Source: Paenibacillus tyrphae
Lineage (GTDB): Bacteria; Bacillota; Bacilli; Paenibacillales; NBRC-103111
Reading direction: 5' to 3'
Assembly: GCF_027925525.1 (NCBI RefSeq)
Contig: NZ_BSDJ01000015.1
Coordinates: 1 to 64,000 of the forward strand
Length of the DNA: 64,000 nucleotides
This document shows, in pieces, positions 1 through 11,389 of the stretch (the first letter of the stretch is position 1; the number at the start of each line of letters is the position of its first letter). A model generated the notes under the pieces. It had not been told where the DNA came from. It was given only the letters and a program-made list of their open reading frames with translations, and did no database searches. Both the position numbers and the translations under genes were made by a program.

Positions 1-50
1 GGTCGCGGCTTAAGCCATACCGGTTATTTTTTTTAAGGAGTGAATAGATT

Positions 51-1421
51 GTGGAAAGCCATCCCAACGACCAGTGGCAGCAAGTTCTTTCCATATTGCA
101 AAAAAGGGTGAGCAAGCCAAGCTACGAGACGTGGCTGACTTCCACAAGAGCCGTGGCATTCAACGATTCCACGGTCGTCATCTGTACCCCCAACAACTTT
201 TCCCGGGAATGGCTTGAGAACCGGTATACCAAGCATATAAAGGAAGCCGTATTCGATTACTGCGGCAAGCAGGTCGAATTAAAGTTCATCATCGAGTCCG
301 AAGATGAAGCCGATTCGTTCAGCCGCTCTTCCTCCCCATCAACCATTCCTGCAAGCGCGCCGCGAACCGCCGTTTCCGAGGAAACGGTCAGCCACATGCT
401 TAATCCCAAGTATTTGTTCGATTCGTTCGTCATCGGATCGGGTAATCGCTTCGCTCATGCCGCTTCGCTCGCGGTCGCCGAAGCGCCGGCCAAAGCATAC
501 AACCCGTTGTTTTTGTACGGTGGCGTGGGGCTGGGGAAAACGCACTTGATGCACGCGATCGGCCATTACGTGCTTGAGCATAATCCGAGCGCCAAGGTCG
601 TCTACATCTCGTCCGAAAAATTTACGAACGAGTTCATCAATGCGATCCGGGACAACCGGGGGGAAAGCTTCCGCAACAAGTACCGCAATATCGACGTGCT
701 TCTTATAGATGATATTCAGTTTATTGCGGGAAAAGAATCGACGCAGGAAGAATTTTTCCACACGTTTAACGCGCTGCACGAAGAGCGGAAGCAGATCATC
801 ATCTCCAGCGACCGGCCGCCGAAGGAAATTCCGACGCTCGAAGAACGGTTGCGCTCCCGCTTCGAATGGGGGCTCATCACGGACATTCAGCCTCCGGACC
901 TAGAGACACGGATTGCCATTCTGCGCAAAAAAGCGAGAGCCGAAAACCTGGATATTCCTAACGAAGCGATGGTCTACATAGCGAACCAGATCGATTCGAA
1001 TATTCGGGAGCTGGAAGGCGCCTTGATTCGGGTGGTCGCTTACTCGTCTCTTATTAACGAAGACATTACGTCGCATTTGGCGGCGGAGGCGCTCAAGGAT
1101 ATTATCCCAAGCAGCCGTCCGCGGGTGATCACGATTCATGACATCCAGCAGAAGGTCGGCGAATTTTACGGCTTGAAGCTGGAGGATTTCAAAGCGAGGA
1201 AACGAACCAAAACCGTGGCTTTTCCGCGGCAAATCGCCATGTATCTGGCCCGCGAGATGACTGATTTTTCGCTGCCGAAAATCGGCGAAGCGTTCGGCGG
1301 ACGCGATCATACGACCGTGATTCATGCGCACGAAAAAATATCCGAAGCGCTCAAGGCCGACCAGGAATTATATAAAATCATCCAGAACCTTACCGAAAAA
1401 GTGAAAAACGTGACGATGTAA
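51..1421 (+). CDS. dnaA: Chromosomal replication initiator protein DnaA
   Basis: DnaA is the AAA+ ATPase that binds DnaA boxes and opens oriC. The 456-residue protein has the four-domain layout: an N-terminal interaction domain (about 1-85), a short linker, an AAA+ core with Walker [10 protein letters not shown] (near 156-164) and Walker B LLIDDIQF (near 217-224), and a C-terminal box-binding domain with the signature [10 protein letters not shown] (near 417). The start is GTG at 51, 10 bases after AAGGAG at 35-40; no upstream ATG fits as well. It is the first gene of the origin block and is followed by a hairpin terminator and the origin itself. Its promoter lies outside the window. Confidence 0.98.
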   Translation: MESHPNDQWQQVLSILQKRVSKPSYETWLTSTRAVAFNDSTVVICTPNNFSREWLENRYTKHIKEAVFDYCGKQVELKFIIESEDEADSFSRSSSPSTIPASAPRTAVSEETVSHMLNPKYLFDSFVIGSGNRFAHAASLAVAEAPAKAYNPLFLYGGVGLGKTHLMHAIGHYVLEHNPSAKVVYISSEKFTNEFINAIRDNRGESFRNKYRNIDVLLIDDIQFIAGKESTQEEFFHTFNALHEERKQIIISSDRPPKEIPTLEERLRSRFEWGLITDIQPPDLETRIAILRKKARAENLDIPNEAMVYIANQIDSNIRELEGALIRVVAYSSLINEDITSHLAAEALKDIIPSSRPRVITIHDIQQKVGEFYGLKLEDFKARKRTKTVAFPRQIAMYLAREMTDFSLPKIGEAFGGRDHTTVIHAHEKISEALKADQELYKIIQNLTEKVKNVTM

Positions 1422-1431
1422 CGATTGGCGT

Positions 1432-1566
1432 CTAATTCACAGCCCTCAATCCACAACTGAATAAAGGGGAGCCTATGCACACACTTATTCACATGTGGAT
1501 AGGCTCTCTTTTTGCCTTATTCACGCAGTTATCCACATATCCCGAGGCCCTACTACTATTACTATA
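1432..1566 (+). other. oriC: oriC (incC-type) with DnaA boxes and DnaA-trios
   Basis: The dnaA-dnaN gap carries matches to the DnaA box TTATNCACA: a perfect TTATCCACA at 1529-1537, TTATTCACA at 1485-1493, and one-mismatch copies at 1432-1440, on the opposite strand near 1494-1502, and at 1517-1525. After the perfect box come a GC-rich patch (1541-1550) and TAC TAC TAT TAC TAT triplets (1551-1565), then an A-rich run. Box, GC patch and trinucleotides in this order match the basal unwinding system described for Bacillus subtilis. The role as origin is inferred from this layout and the flanking genes. Confidence 0.85.
1466..1515 (+). terminator. Probable terminator of dnaA
   Basis: Eight-base arms GAGCCTAT (1469-1476) and ATAGGCTC (1499-1506) are followed by CTTTTT. 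The loop contains a DnaA-box match, so this hairpin and the origin overlap. Confidence 0.6.
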
Positions 1567-1631
1567 AAAAAACATGTAATATAGAGGTATATGCGCGACT
1601 CTCCCATTTTAGAACCCGTAGGAGTGAAATT

Positions 1632-2774
1632 ATGAAGTTAACCGTACTGAAAGAATTTTTAAATGAATCGATTCAGCACGTTTCCAAAGCCATTTCCAGC
1701 AAAACGACGATTCCCATTTTAAGCGGAATTAAAATAGACGCCGACTCCACCGGTATCACGCTGACGGCCAGCGATACCGACATTTCGATTCAAAGCTTCA
1801 TTCCCAACGAAAAAAACGAGCTGCAAGTCATCGATCTGAAGCAATCCGGCAGCGTTGTGCTCCCTTCCAAGTTTTTCGTGGAAATTATCCGCAAGCTTCC
1901 GGCACAGCAAGTCGAGATTGAGGTCAAAGACCATTTCCAAACGACGATCCGTTCCGGTTCTTCAGAAATTCAGCTGGTCGGACTCGATCCAGAGGAATAC
2001 CCGATCATGCCGGGCATTGAAGAAAACAAACGGATTCAGATCCCGAGCGATCTGCTTAAAACGATGATCAAGCAAACATCGTTTGCCGTGTCAACGAACG
2101 AAGCGACGCCGATTTTGACCGGAGTGTTGTGGACAATTTCAAACGGGAAGCTAAAATTTACTGCCTGTGACCGGCATCGTCTGGCTTCCAGGGAAACGAC
2201 CATAGATACCGACGTCGACCTTTCCCTTAATAATGTTTCCATATCTGGGAAAACTTTGAATGAGCTATCCAAAATTCTACCTGATCAAAACACGCTGATC
2301 GACGTCGTGTTCGCCGAAAATCAGGTGCTATTCAAAATGAGCTCGATTCTTTTCTATACCCGTATTTTGGACGGAACGTATCCGGATACGTCGAAGCTCA
2401 TTCCGCAGGCGTATCAGACCGAGCTGGTTGTCAACACAGACAATTTGGCGGACGCGATCGACCGCGCCTACCTGCTTTCGCGGGAAGAAAAAACGAATAT
2501 CGTGAAGCTCATCATGCACGAGGACCAGACCATTGAAATTTCTTCGAGCTCGTCCGAGCTGGGGAAGGTCACCGAGGATCTGACGACGGCCAGCCTTACT
2601 GGGGAACTGCTGCGTATTTCGTTCAACTCCAAATATATGCTGGATGCGCTCAAAGTCATGGACAGCGAGCAGATTCATATCGGTTTCACCGGTGCGATGC
2701 AGCCGATCATCATTCGTCCCGACGAAAATTCGAGCCTGCTGCAGCTTATTTTGCCGTACCGGACTACAGGCTAA
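1632..2774 (+). CDS. dnaN: DNA polymerase III beta subunit (sliding clamp)
   Basis: This is the processivity clamp that encircles DNA as a dimer and tethers DNA polymerase III. The 380-residue protein begins MKLTVLKEF and ends in ILPYRT, the usual clamp C-terminus, and has the normal family length. I chose ATG 1632 because AGGAG (1619-1624) precedes it at good spacing; an in-frame upstream reading would run through the origin repeats. It lies directly after oriC and 17 bases before yaaA, with which it is probably co-transcribed. Confidence 0.97.
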   Translation: MKLTVLKEFLNESIQHVSKAISSKTTIPILSGIKIDADSTGITLTASDTDISIQSFIPNEKNELQVIDLKQSGSVVLPSKFFVEIIRKLPAQQVEIEVKDHFQTTIRSGSSEIQLVGLDPEEYPIMPGIEENKRIQIPSDLLKTMIKQTSFAVSTNEATPILTGVLWTISNGKLKFTACDRHRLASRETTIDTDVDLSLNNVSISGKTLNELSKILPDQNTLIDVVFAENQVLFKMSSILFYTRILDGTYPDTSKLIPQAYQTELVVNTDNLADAIDRAYLLSREEKTNIVKLIMHEDQTIEISSSSSELGKVTEDLTTASLTGELLRISFNSKYMLDALKVMDSEQIHIGFTGAMQPIIIRPDENSSLLQLILPYRTTG

Positions 2775-2791
2775 AGGAGTGCCTTTCAAGG

Positions 2792-3007
2792 ATGAAAAAT
2801 ATCGGCATTCGCACTGAATATATTACGCTCGGGCAATTTTTGAAGCTCGCCGACTGTATTTCCACCGGCGGACAAGCCAAGAGCTTCCTGCAGGAGGCTA
2901 CCGTCATCATCAACGGCGAGCCGGATAACCGCCGCGGCCGCAAGCTGGTGGCCGGCGACATCGTCAACGTTGCGGGCTGCGGCGAGTTCCAAGTCATACA
3001 AGAATAA
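2792..3007 (+). CDS. yaaA: S4-domain RNA-binding protein YaaA
   Basis: A 71-residue protein made almost entirely of an S4 RNA-binding fold: LGQFLKLADCISTGGQAK, then VIINGEPDNRRGRKL and the closing GDIV. In Bacillales this small gene always lies between dnaN and recF and has been linked to ribosome assembly. AAAGGAG at 2774-2780 precedes the ATG. Length and context match the family; the exact RNA target is not visible here. Confidence 0.93.
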   Translation: MKNIGIRTEYITLGQFLKLADCISTGGQAKSFLQEATVIINGEPDNRRGRKLVAGDIVNVAGCGEFQVIQE

Positions 3008-3091
3008 AGCCCGGCATATGCTTTCGAAGTTGGCATTGTTACGCAAAGCCCAAGCACATGCTTTCGAAGAAGGCTTTGCTGCGCAAAGCCC
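3006..3091 (+). repeat. Two imperfect 40-base tandem repeats with hairpin before recF
   Basis: Unit 1 (3006-3044) and unit 2 (3045-3084) share AAAGCCC, CATGCTTTCGAAG and an ending of type ACGC/GCGC; a third AAAGCCC closes the array. Unit 2 contains a perfect hairpin, GGCTTTGC-TGC-GCAAAGCC (3072-3090), just 17 bases before the recF start. It may be a REP-like element or shape translation of recF. Confidence 0.7.
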
Positions 3092-3106
3092 TTAGGAGGA
3101 ACTCTT

Positions 3107-4213
3107 TTGCAGTTAAAACGGCTTTCATTGCAGCATTACCGTAACTATGACCAGATGGAATTCCAAACCGACAACATGGTCAACATCATTGTCGGACCGA
3201 ACGCACAGGGCAAAACGAACCTGCTCGAATCGATCTTCGTGCTCGCGTTAACCAAATCCCACCGGACGCATCAGGATAAAGAGCTGATCCGGTGGAACGC
3301 TTCCTCCACGCTGCTGCACGCCGAAGTCGAAAAGCGCTACGGCACGGTGCAGCTCGATTTATCCATATCGCAGCAAGGCAAAAAGGCCAAGGTGAACGGG
3401 CTGGAGCAAAAAAAGCTCAGCAATTTCATCGGGGCCTTAAACGTCGTTATGTTTGCGCCTGAAGATTTGGAGATCGTTAAGGGCTCTCCCGGTGTCCGCA
3501 GGCGCTTTCTCGATATGGAGATCGGGCAGGTTTACCCGGCCTATTTGCACGACCTGTCGCAATACAACAAAATATTGCAACAGCGCAACAATTACTTGAA
3601 GCAGCTGTTTTCCTCGCCGGGCAAAGCTTCCATGCTGGACGTGTGGAATGAGCAATTAATGCAGTTCGGTGTTAAAATTATGAAAAAACGTCAAAGCTTT
3701 ATAAAGAAGCTGCAAGCATGGGCCGAAAAGATCCATGCCGGCATTACGAACGGCTCCGAGCAGCTTCGCATCGAGTACGACTGCGCCTTGTCCCACGCGC
3801 TGGAACAAGAAGACGCTGTTTTATTTGACCATTTTATGATAAAGTTATCACAGGTGAAGGATCAGGAGCTTCGCCGGGGCGTGTCGTTGGTCGGGCCGCA
3901 CCGCGACGATCTGCGATTTTATATCAACGACAAGGAAGTGCAGACGTTCGGCTCCCAAGGGCAGCAGCGGACGACGGCTTTGTCGCTTAAGCTGGCCGAG
4001 ATCGAGCTGATCCGCGAGGAGGTCGGCGAATATCCCCTGCTCTTGCTCGACGATGTGCTCTCCGAGCTTGACCGCTACCGCCAAACCCAGCTTATCGAGA
4101 CGTTTCAACGCAAGGTCCAAACCTTCATAACAACCACTGGCATTGAAAGCATAGATTTGTCAAAACTGGAAAGCGCTTCTGTGATTCACGTTCGGGACGG
4201 AAGCTTGACATAG
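3107..4213 (+). CDS. recF: DNA replication and repair protein RecF
   Basis: RecF is an SMC-like ABC ATPase that helps RecOR load RecA at gaps. The 368-residue protein carries Walker A GPNAQGKT at residues 30-37, the ABC signature region FGSQGQQRT and Walker B LLLLDDVLSELD near the C-terminus, which is the standard RecF arrangement and length. The start is TTG 3107, preceded by TAGGAGGA (3093-3100). The hairpin repeat lies immediately upstream of this ribosome site. Confidence 0.97.
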   Translation: MQLKRLSLQHYRNYDQMEFQTDNMVNIIVGPNAQGKTNLLESIFVLALTKSHRTHQDKELIRWNASSTLLHAEVEKRYGTVQLDLSISQQGKKAKVNGLEQKKLSNFIGALNVVMFAPEDLEIVKGSPGVRRRFLDMEIGQVYPAYLHDLSQYNKILQQRNNYLKQLFSSPGKASMLDVWNEQLMQFGVKIMKKRQSFIKKLQAWAEKIHAGITNGSEQLRIEYDCALSHALEQEDAVLFDHFMIKLSQVKDQELRRGVSLVGPHRDDLRFYINDKEVQTFGSQGQQRTTALSLKLAEIELIREEVGEYPLLLLDDVLSELDRYRQTQLIETFQRKVQTFITTTGIESIDLSKLESASVIHVRDGSLT

Positions 4214-4242
4214 ATAGTTTTGCCGATAAGGAGTGGGCCAGC

Positions 4243-4491
4243 GTGTTTATCCATTTGGGCGGAGAAAAAATTATTCGCGCCGCAGAGCTTGTCGCCATTT
4301 TTGACCTTTCCATTGAGAAATCATCGAAAATATCGAAACAATTTATAACGTATGCCAATAAAGACAAGAAGGTGGAAGTCATCGGCGAGGAGGAAAGCAA
4401 GTCGCTCGTGGTGACCCAGACGAAAGTATACTATTCTCCGATTTCGTCCATGACCTTGAAGAAACGGGCTCATCATCTGTTAACGAACTAG
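4243..4491 (+). CDS. remB: Extracellular matrix regulator RemB (DUF370)
   Basis: An 82-residue protein of the DUF370/RemB family, found between recF and gyrB in Bacillales. In B. subtilis RemA and RemB act in activating biofilm matrix genes. It begins MFIHLGGEKII, which is typical, and has the expected length. The start is GTG 4243 after AAGGAGTG (4229-4236). It lies 29 bases after recF and 57 bases before gyrB. Confidence 0.92.
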   Translation: MFIHLGGEKIIRAAELVAIFDLSIEKSSKISKQFITYANKDKKVEVIGEEESKSLVVTQTKVYYSPISSMTLKKRAHHLLTN

Positions 4492-6459
<1,968 letters not shown>

Positions 6460-6469
6460 CGGCTTAGCC

Positions 6470-7333
6470 ATGCGAAATATGAAAAAATACGGCTTGTTGT
6501 GGCTGCTCGCGGCAGTCGCTTGGCTGCTGCTCGTCCCGGGCATGTTCCATGGACGGGGAACGGACGTCTGGTACACAGACCGGGTAGCGGTCATCGCCTA
6601 TCACCATATCGACGATCACACGCAGGGCGACGTTACGATAACGACGGCACGCTTTCGCGGCCAACTGACCGATCTGCTGCAGCGGGGATACCATTTCATA
6701 TCGCTGCAGCAGTTTCGCGATTTTATGGCCGGCGGGCAGTTGCCGCCCAATGCTGTGCTAGTCACGTTCGACGACGGGTACCGGAGCTTTTATACGAATG
6801 CTTACCCGATCTTGAAAGAACTGAATATTCCTGCCGTGAACTTTGTCATTACGAAAGATCTTGAGCATCCCGATCAGAGCCTGATTCCCTCGCTTTCCAG
6901 GGATCAGATCCGTTTTATGACCCGGGAAATGAAAGATATCGACGCCCAGTGCCACTCGGATAGTCTGCATGACCGAGCGCCTGACGGAGGGCCGTTGTTG
7001 ACTTCCCGGCTTCCTAAGGATGGCGGCGCCGAAGATCTGCCGCAATTCGAACAGCGGATTACGGATGATACAAAAGCATGTGTCAACAAGCTGAAGGAGC
7101 TTTATGATCGTCCGGTGGATGCCTATGCGTATCCATTCGGCTACTATGACGAGCAATCGATCGCTTTGCTTCGCAAGGCAGGCATTCGTTACGGTTTTAC
7201 GACGGCAAGCGGCTTGACCGGCCGGGATGCGGACCCGATGCAAATTCCGCGCATTAACGCAGGCAGTCCATTTGTTAAAGAGAACTCATTGAATAATTTA
7301 ATTATTAAATCGATTTCCCGTAAGTCTTCATAG
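6470..7333 (+). CDS. Polysaccharide deacetylase (NodB-domain, CE4)
   Basis: A membrane-anchored or exported CE4 carbohydrate esterase that would remove N-acetyl groups from a cell-surface glycan. The 287-residue protein has an N-terminal hydrophobic segment (about 8-27), then VAVIAYHHIDD, the catalytic TFDDGY motif, the metal-binding HSDSLH motif and YAYPFGYYDE. Start at ATG 6470 gives a proper signal anchor; ATG 6479 is also possible. It is 10 bases after gyrB with no recognisable terminator, so it is probably co-transcribed. The substrate (peptidoglycan or a PNAG-type polymer) cannot be decided. Confidence 0.85.
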   Translation: MRNMKKYGLLWLLAAVAWLLLVPGMFHGRGTDVWYTDRVAVIAYHHIDDHTQGDVTITTARFRGQLTDLLQRGYHFISLQQFRDFMAGGQLPPNAVLVTFDDGYRSFYTNAYPILKELNIPAVNFVITKDLEHPDQSLIPSLSRDQIRFMTREMKDIDAQCHSDSLHDRAPDGGPLLTSRLPKDGGAEDLPQFEQRITDDTKACVNKLKELYDRPVDAYAYPFGYYDEQSIALLRKAGIRYGFTTASGLTGRDADPMQIPRINAGSPFVKENSLNNLIIKSISRKSS

Positions 7334-7398
7334 CAACGTTCTTATACCTTTTTATAGCAGTAGTTCTTAAGAGCAGATAGCATGTAGGAGGGGTACAC

Positions 7399-9882
7399 AT
7401 GTCGGAAGAATCTCGTTCGCAGATTAGAGAAATCGATATCGGCTCGGAAATGCGCACCTCCTTTATGGATTACGCAATGAGCATCATTGTCAGCCGCGCT
7501 CTGCCGGATGTACGGGACGGGCTTAAGCCGGTGCATCGCCGTATTTTGTATGCGATGTCGGAGCTGGGTATGGCGCCGGACAAGCCGTATAAAAAATCCG
7601 CCAGGATCGTCGGCGAAGTCATCGGTAAATACCATCCGCACGGCGACTCGGCCGTTTATGAAACCATGGTCAGGATGGCGCAGGATTTCTCCTTGCGCTA
7701 CATGCTCATTGACGGTCACGGAAACTTCGGCTCCATCGACGGCGACATGGCTGCGGCCATGCGTTACACCGAAGCGCGCTTGTCCAAGATTGCGATGGAG
7801 CTGCTACGCGACATCAACAAAGAAACGATCGACTTTGTGCCTAACTACGACGGCGAAGAACAAGAACCTGCTGTCCTGCCGGCGCGTTTTCCAAACCTGC
7901 TGGTAAACGGTTCGTCCGGGATCGCGGTCGGTATGGCAACCAATATTCCGCCGCACAATATGATCGAGGTTATTAACGGCGTTCAGCAGCTGATCGAAAA
8001 CCCTGATGTGACGCCGCTCGATTTGATGCAATCGATCAAGGGCCCCGACTTCCCGACTGGCGGCTATATTATGGGCCGCGAAGGAATCAAGCAGGCGTAT
8101 GCGACCGGACGCGGTTCTGTGACCATGCGCTCGAAAGCGACCATCGAAGAAAACGGCAATAAGGCACGGATTATCGTGCACGAGCTGCCGTATCAAGTGA
8201 ACAAAGCCCGGTTGATCGAAAAAATCGCCGAGCTGGTCCGCGATAAAAAAATCGACGGCATTACCGATTTGCGCGACGAATCCGACCGCAACGGGATGCG
8301 TATCGTCATTGAACTGCGCCGTGACGTCAATCCAAATGTCGTGCTGAACAACTTGTACAAGCAGACGGCGATGCAGTCGAACTTCGGCATCATCATGCTT
8401 GCGCTTGTCAACGGCGAGCCGAAAGTGCTCAACCTGCGTGATATGCTGTTCCATTACTTGGAGCACCAGAAAGTCGTTATTCGCCGTAGAACCGAATACG
8501 ATCTTCGTAAGGCGGAAGCGCGTGCGCACATCTTGGAAGGACTTCGCATCGCCTTGGATCATTTGGACGAAGTCATTGCCTTGATCCGCGCGTCCCGTAC
8601 GACCGAAGAGGCCCGTGACGGCTTGATGCAGCGTTTCAGTCTCAGCTTCGATCAAGCCCAGGCGATTCTGGACATGCGTCTGCAGCGCCTCACCGGGTTG
8701 GAACGCGAGAAGATCGAAGAGGAATATGCCGAGCTGCAGAAGAAAATTGCCGAATTCAAGGCGATTCTTGCCGATGAAAGGCTCGTTCTGAATATCATCA
8801 GCGAAGAGTTGAACGAAATCAAAGAGAAATTCGGCGACGACCGCCGTTCCGAAATTACGATCGGCGGAGACAGCATCGAGGACGAGGACTTGATTCCTCA
8901 AACCGAAGTTGTCATTACCATCTCGCATACCGGTTATATCAAGCGACTGCCGGTATCGACATATCGCAGCCAGCGCCGCGGAGGCAAAGGCGTGATCGGG
9001 ATGGATACGAAAGACGATGACTTTGTGGAACACCTGTTCGTAACGAACTCGCACCATTATTTGATGTTCTTTACGGACAAAGGGAAAGTATATCGTCTCA
9101 AGGCGTACGAAATTCCGGATCTAAGCCGTACCGCACGGGGAACGCCGATCATCAACCTGATTCAGATCGAACAAGGCGAGACGATCAATGCGGTTATCCC
9201 GGTCGAAAGCTTCGATTCCGACAAGTATTTGTTCTTTGCCACGAAGAACGGCTTGGTGAAGAAGACGCCGCTTGACGATTATTCCAATATCCGCAAGGGC
9301 GGACTTATTGCCGTTACCCTTCGGGAGGACGACGATTTGATCGGCGTCAGGCTGACGGACGGCAACCAATCGATCATTATGGGAACGAAGCAGGGCATGT
9401 CCATTCATTTCCCTGAACAGGAAGTAAGAGCGATGGGCCGGGCCGCCACCGGCGTCAAAGGGATTCAGCTCGACGAAGGCGATGCGGTCATCGATATGGA
9501 TGTCGTGCATGAGGATAACAGCGTGCTGATCGTCACCTCCAAAGGGTTCGGTAAGCGTACGCCGATTTCCGAGTACCGTCTCCAATCCCGCGGCGGAAAA
9601 GGGATCAAGACGCTTAATGTGACACAGAAGAACGGCCCGGTTGTCGGTCTCAAGATTGTTCAGGAAGAAGAAGACCTCATGATCATTACCGCATCGGGAA
9701 CCGTTATTCGGACCAGCATGTCCGGCATTTCGCTCATGGGCCGTAACACACAAGGGGTCAAGCTCATTAACATTCGGGAAGAGGACGAGGTATCGACCTT
9801 GGCTCGTGTGGATAAGAGCGAGGAGCAGCCAGAGCTCGAAGAGGGCGAGGAGTCTTCGGAAGGCCAGGAAACACAAGAATAA
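7399..9882 (+). CDS. gyrA: DNA gyrase subunit A
   Basis: This is the cleavage/religation subunit of gyrase, 827 residues. The catalytic tyrosine is Tyr123 in AMRYTEAR. The quinolone-determining segment reads GDSAVYE, the sensitive wild-type state. The GyrA box QRRGGKG near residue 524 marks it as gyrase rather than topoisomerase IV, and it has an acidic C-terminal tail. TAGGAGGGG (7386-7394) precedes ATG 7399. A clear terminator follows at 9906-9935. Confidence 0.98.
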   Translation: MSEESRSQIREIDIGSEMRTSFMDYAMSIIVSRALPDVRDGLKPVHRRILYAMSELGMAPDKPYKKSARIVGEVIGKYHPHGDSAVYETMVRMAQDFSLRYMLIDGHGNFGSIDGDMAAAMRYTEARLSKIAMELLRDINKETIDFVPNYDGEEQEPAVLPARFPNLLVNGSSGIAVGMATNIPPHNMIEVINGVQQLIENPDVTPLDLMQSIKGPDFPTGGYIMGREGIKQAYATGRGSVTMRSKATIEENGNKARIIVHELPYQVNKARLIEKIAELVRDKKIDGITDLRDESDRNGMRIVIELRRDVNPNVVLNNLYKQTAMQSNFGIIMLALVNGEPKVLNLRDMLFHYLEHQKVVIRRRTEYDLRKAEARAHILEGLRIALDHLDEVIALIRASRTTEEARDGLMQRFSLSFDQAQAILDMRLQRLTGLEREKIEEEYAELQKKIAEFKAILADERLVLNIISEELNEIKEKFGDDRRSEITIGGDSIEDEDLIPQTEVVITISHTGYIKRLPVSTYRSQRRGGKGVIGMDTKDDDFVEHLFVTNSHHYLMFFTDKGKVYRLKAYEIPDLSRTARGTPIINLIQIEQGETINAVIPVESFDSDKYLFFATKNGLVKKTPLDDYSNIRKGGLIAVTLREDDDLIGVRLTDGNQSIIMGTKQGMSIHFPEQEVRAMGRAATGVKGIQLDEGDAVIDMDVVHEDNSVLIVTSKGFGKRTPISEYRLQSRGGKGIKTLNVTQKNGPVVGLKIVQEEEDLMIITASGTVIRTSMSGISLMGRNTQGVKLINIREEDEVSTLARVDKSEEQPELEEGEESSEGQETQE

Positions 9883-9905
9883 CAAATGTTTTAGACGAAG
9901 ATGAG

Positions 9906-9935
9906 AAGAATGGGGCTTACATCCCCATTCTTTTT
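9906..9935 (+). terminator. Rho-independent terminator of gyrA
   Basis: Arms GAATGGGG (9908-9915) and CCCCATTC (9923-9930), loop CTTACAT, then TTTTT. Confidence 0.9.
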
Positions 9936-10027
9936 CGTTTATAATAATAAATATATGGGTCTAAAGTATTATTTTTTTGAAATCAATGATCCGCGGAAGC
10001 TGACAAGAGGTAAGGTGAGGGAATCCC

Positions 10028-11095
10028 ATGGTAACCGTTCCTGTTTCCCAATTGAAACCCGGCGAAAGAATTATCGAGAATGTGCTCACCAAGTTTAACA
10101 ATATTTTGTTCATGAAAGGAAAAATCGTATCGGAACGCGATCTGGATATTTTGCGGGCATTCCTCATTCCATCCGTTCAGATCGAATCCAAAGACGGTGA
10201 AGCGGAACCTGCCGCGCAGGAAGCGACGTCTGAGGAGCAGGCCGACAACGTCCTGCCTTTTCATGAGCATTATCATAAAATGCTGCATTTGCTTCGCCGC
10301 GTATTTAATACTGCCGCATCGGGAGGGCATAATCCGCCGATTCTGGAAATTCGCACGACGCTCGAAGCGCTTATTAAAAATATTGACCAATATAACGTGC
10401 TGACGTTCAATCCGCGTCACTTTCAACTGAATGATTTTATTTACCATAACAGCATTATGGTTAGCCTGACCTCCTATCTTTTGGCCAAATGGCACGGGTT
10501 GTCTTCCAAGGAGTTAATGCAGGTTGCACTTGCCGGATTGCTGCATGATATCGGCAATGCCAAAGTGGATGCCGCTATTTTGTTCAAGCCAACCAAGCTT
10601 ACGGCCGAGGAAGCCGAAGATATGAAGCGGCATACCGTTATCGGCTATAACATGTTGAAGCTTGTTCCGGCAATCAACGAAGGGGTCAAGCTGTGTGCCC
10701 TCCAGCATCACGAGCGGGAGGACGGCTCCGGCTATCCGCTTGGCATTCATGGCGACAAAATTCATGTGTATTCCAAAATCGTAGCTGTCGCCGATATGTT
10801 CCACGCTATGACGAACGACCGTTTTCACAAAAAGGCTGTCTCGCCATACCTTGTTTTGGAGCAGCTTCAAAAAGAGTCGTTCGGCAAAATGCAGCCTGCC
10901 ATCGTTCAGACATTTATAAGCAAAGTAACTGCATTCCACAATGGTATGCTTGTCCGGCTGAATGATAACTGCGTTGGCGAAATCGTATTCTCCGACCGTA
11001 CGCATCCGACGAGACCATGGGTTAACGTGAACGGCAAAATCATCAATCTTACGGTAGAACGTCATTTGCATATTCAAGAGGTTATTCAGAAATAA
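10028..11095 (+). CDS. HD-GYP domain protein (probable cyclic-di-GMP phosphodiesterase)
   Basis: A 355-residue cytoplasmic protein with an HD-GYP hydrolase domain. Metal ligands are visible as HD in LLHDIGNAKVD (His173-Asp174), HTVIGYNML, and HHEREDGSGYPLG, the GYP-region motif. Family members hydrolyse c-di-GMP or related dinucleotides. No receiver, PAS or membrane segment is evident; the first 80 residues resemble the N-terminal part often found in Firmicute HD-GYP proteins. AGGTGAGG (10011-10018) precedes ATG 10028. It commonly follows gyrA in Paenibacillus. It is monocistronic, with a terminator at 11152-11180. Confidence 0.85.
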   Translation: MVTVPVSQLKPGERIIENVLTKFNNILFMKGKIVSERDLDILRAFLIPSVQIESKDGEAEPAAQEATSEEQADNVLPFHEHYHKMLHLLRRVFNTAASGGHNPPILEIRTTLEALIKNIDQYNVLTFNPRHFQLNDFIYHNSIMVSLTSYLLAKWHGLSSKELMQVALAGLLHDIGNAKVDAAILFKPTKLTAEEAEDMKRHTVIGYNMLKLVPAINEGVKLCALQHHEREDGSGYPLGIHGDKIHVYSKIVAVADMFHAMTNDRFHKKAVSPYLVLEQLQKESFGKMQPAIVQTFISKVTAFHNGMLVRLNDNCVGEIVFSDRTHPTRPWVNVNGKIINLTVERHLHIQEVIQK

Positions 11096-11151
11096 AGTAT
11101 TTTTGGATCAAGTCTTGACTTTTAATTCGATTATATGTTACATTAATCTTC

Positions 11152-11180
11152 GCCCCTCGAAGGGCGAGGGCTTTTTTTTT
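11152..11180 (+). terminator. Terminator of the HD-GYP gene
   Basis: Arms CCCTCG and CGAGGG around AAGGG, followed by CTTTTTTTTT (11171-11180). Confidence 0.85.
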
Positions 11181-11210
11181 CTCTTGCATCACTTGGTAGA
11201 AAAAAAGTAC

Positions 11211-11275
11211 TTGCAATCGAATAGGCAAGTGTGATATATTAATTAAGTCGCCGCTAAACAAGGCGATAAACGACT
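11211..11275 (+). promoter_or_regulatory. rRNA-type promoter and leader with no rRNA behind it
   Basis: TTGCAA (11211-11216) and TATATT (11235-11240) form a promoter with an 18-base spacer. It is followed by GTCGCC-GCTAAACAA-GGCGAT (11248-11268), which resembles the leader of Paenibacillus 16S operons. The reading then passes straight into a transposase-like tail. Relatives have an rRNA operon at this position after gyrA. The rRNA assignment is from memory of such leaders and is an inference. Confidence 0.5.
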
Positions 11276-11389
11276 TCAGGGAACATAAAGATCTGGGTTC
11301 AGCCATTCAAGCTTATCTGCGATGGCGAAATAAAAACAAACGTCATGCTGCTATTTTACGTGAGCAAAACAAGATCAAGGTTGTCTGAT
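11269..11389 (+). pseudogene. C-terminal scrap of a transposase (IS630-like?)
   Basis: On the + strand, frame 11269-11389 reads NDFREHKDLGSAIQAYLRW, then RNKNKRHAAILREQNKIKVV and a TGA stop. A helical segment with RWRN...HAAILREQNKIK is what the end of IS630-type transposases looks like. No 5' part, start or inverted repeats can be seen. It lies between the orphan rRNA-type leader and the truncated XRE gene, and overlaps the latter's C-terminus antisense. Confidence 0.4.

Noticed and set aside
2328..2789. Long open frames antisense to dnaN, gyrB, gyrA and other origin genes
   Set aside because: They follow from codon bias in the true genes, have no ribosome sites and show no domain-like sequence.
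11096..11342. A 5S, tRNA or partial 16S gene after the orphan leader
   Set aside because: No recognisable 16S start, anti-Shine-Dalgarno sequence or cloverleaf is present; the sequence changes directly to a coding tail.
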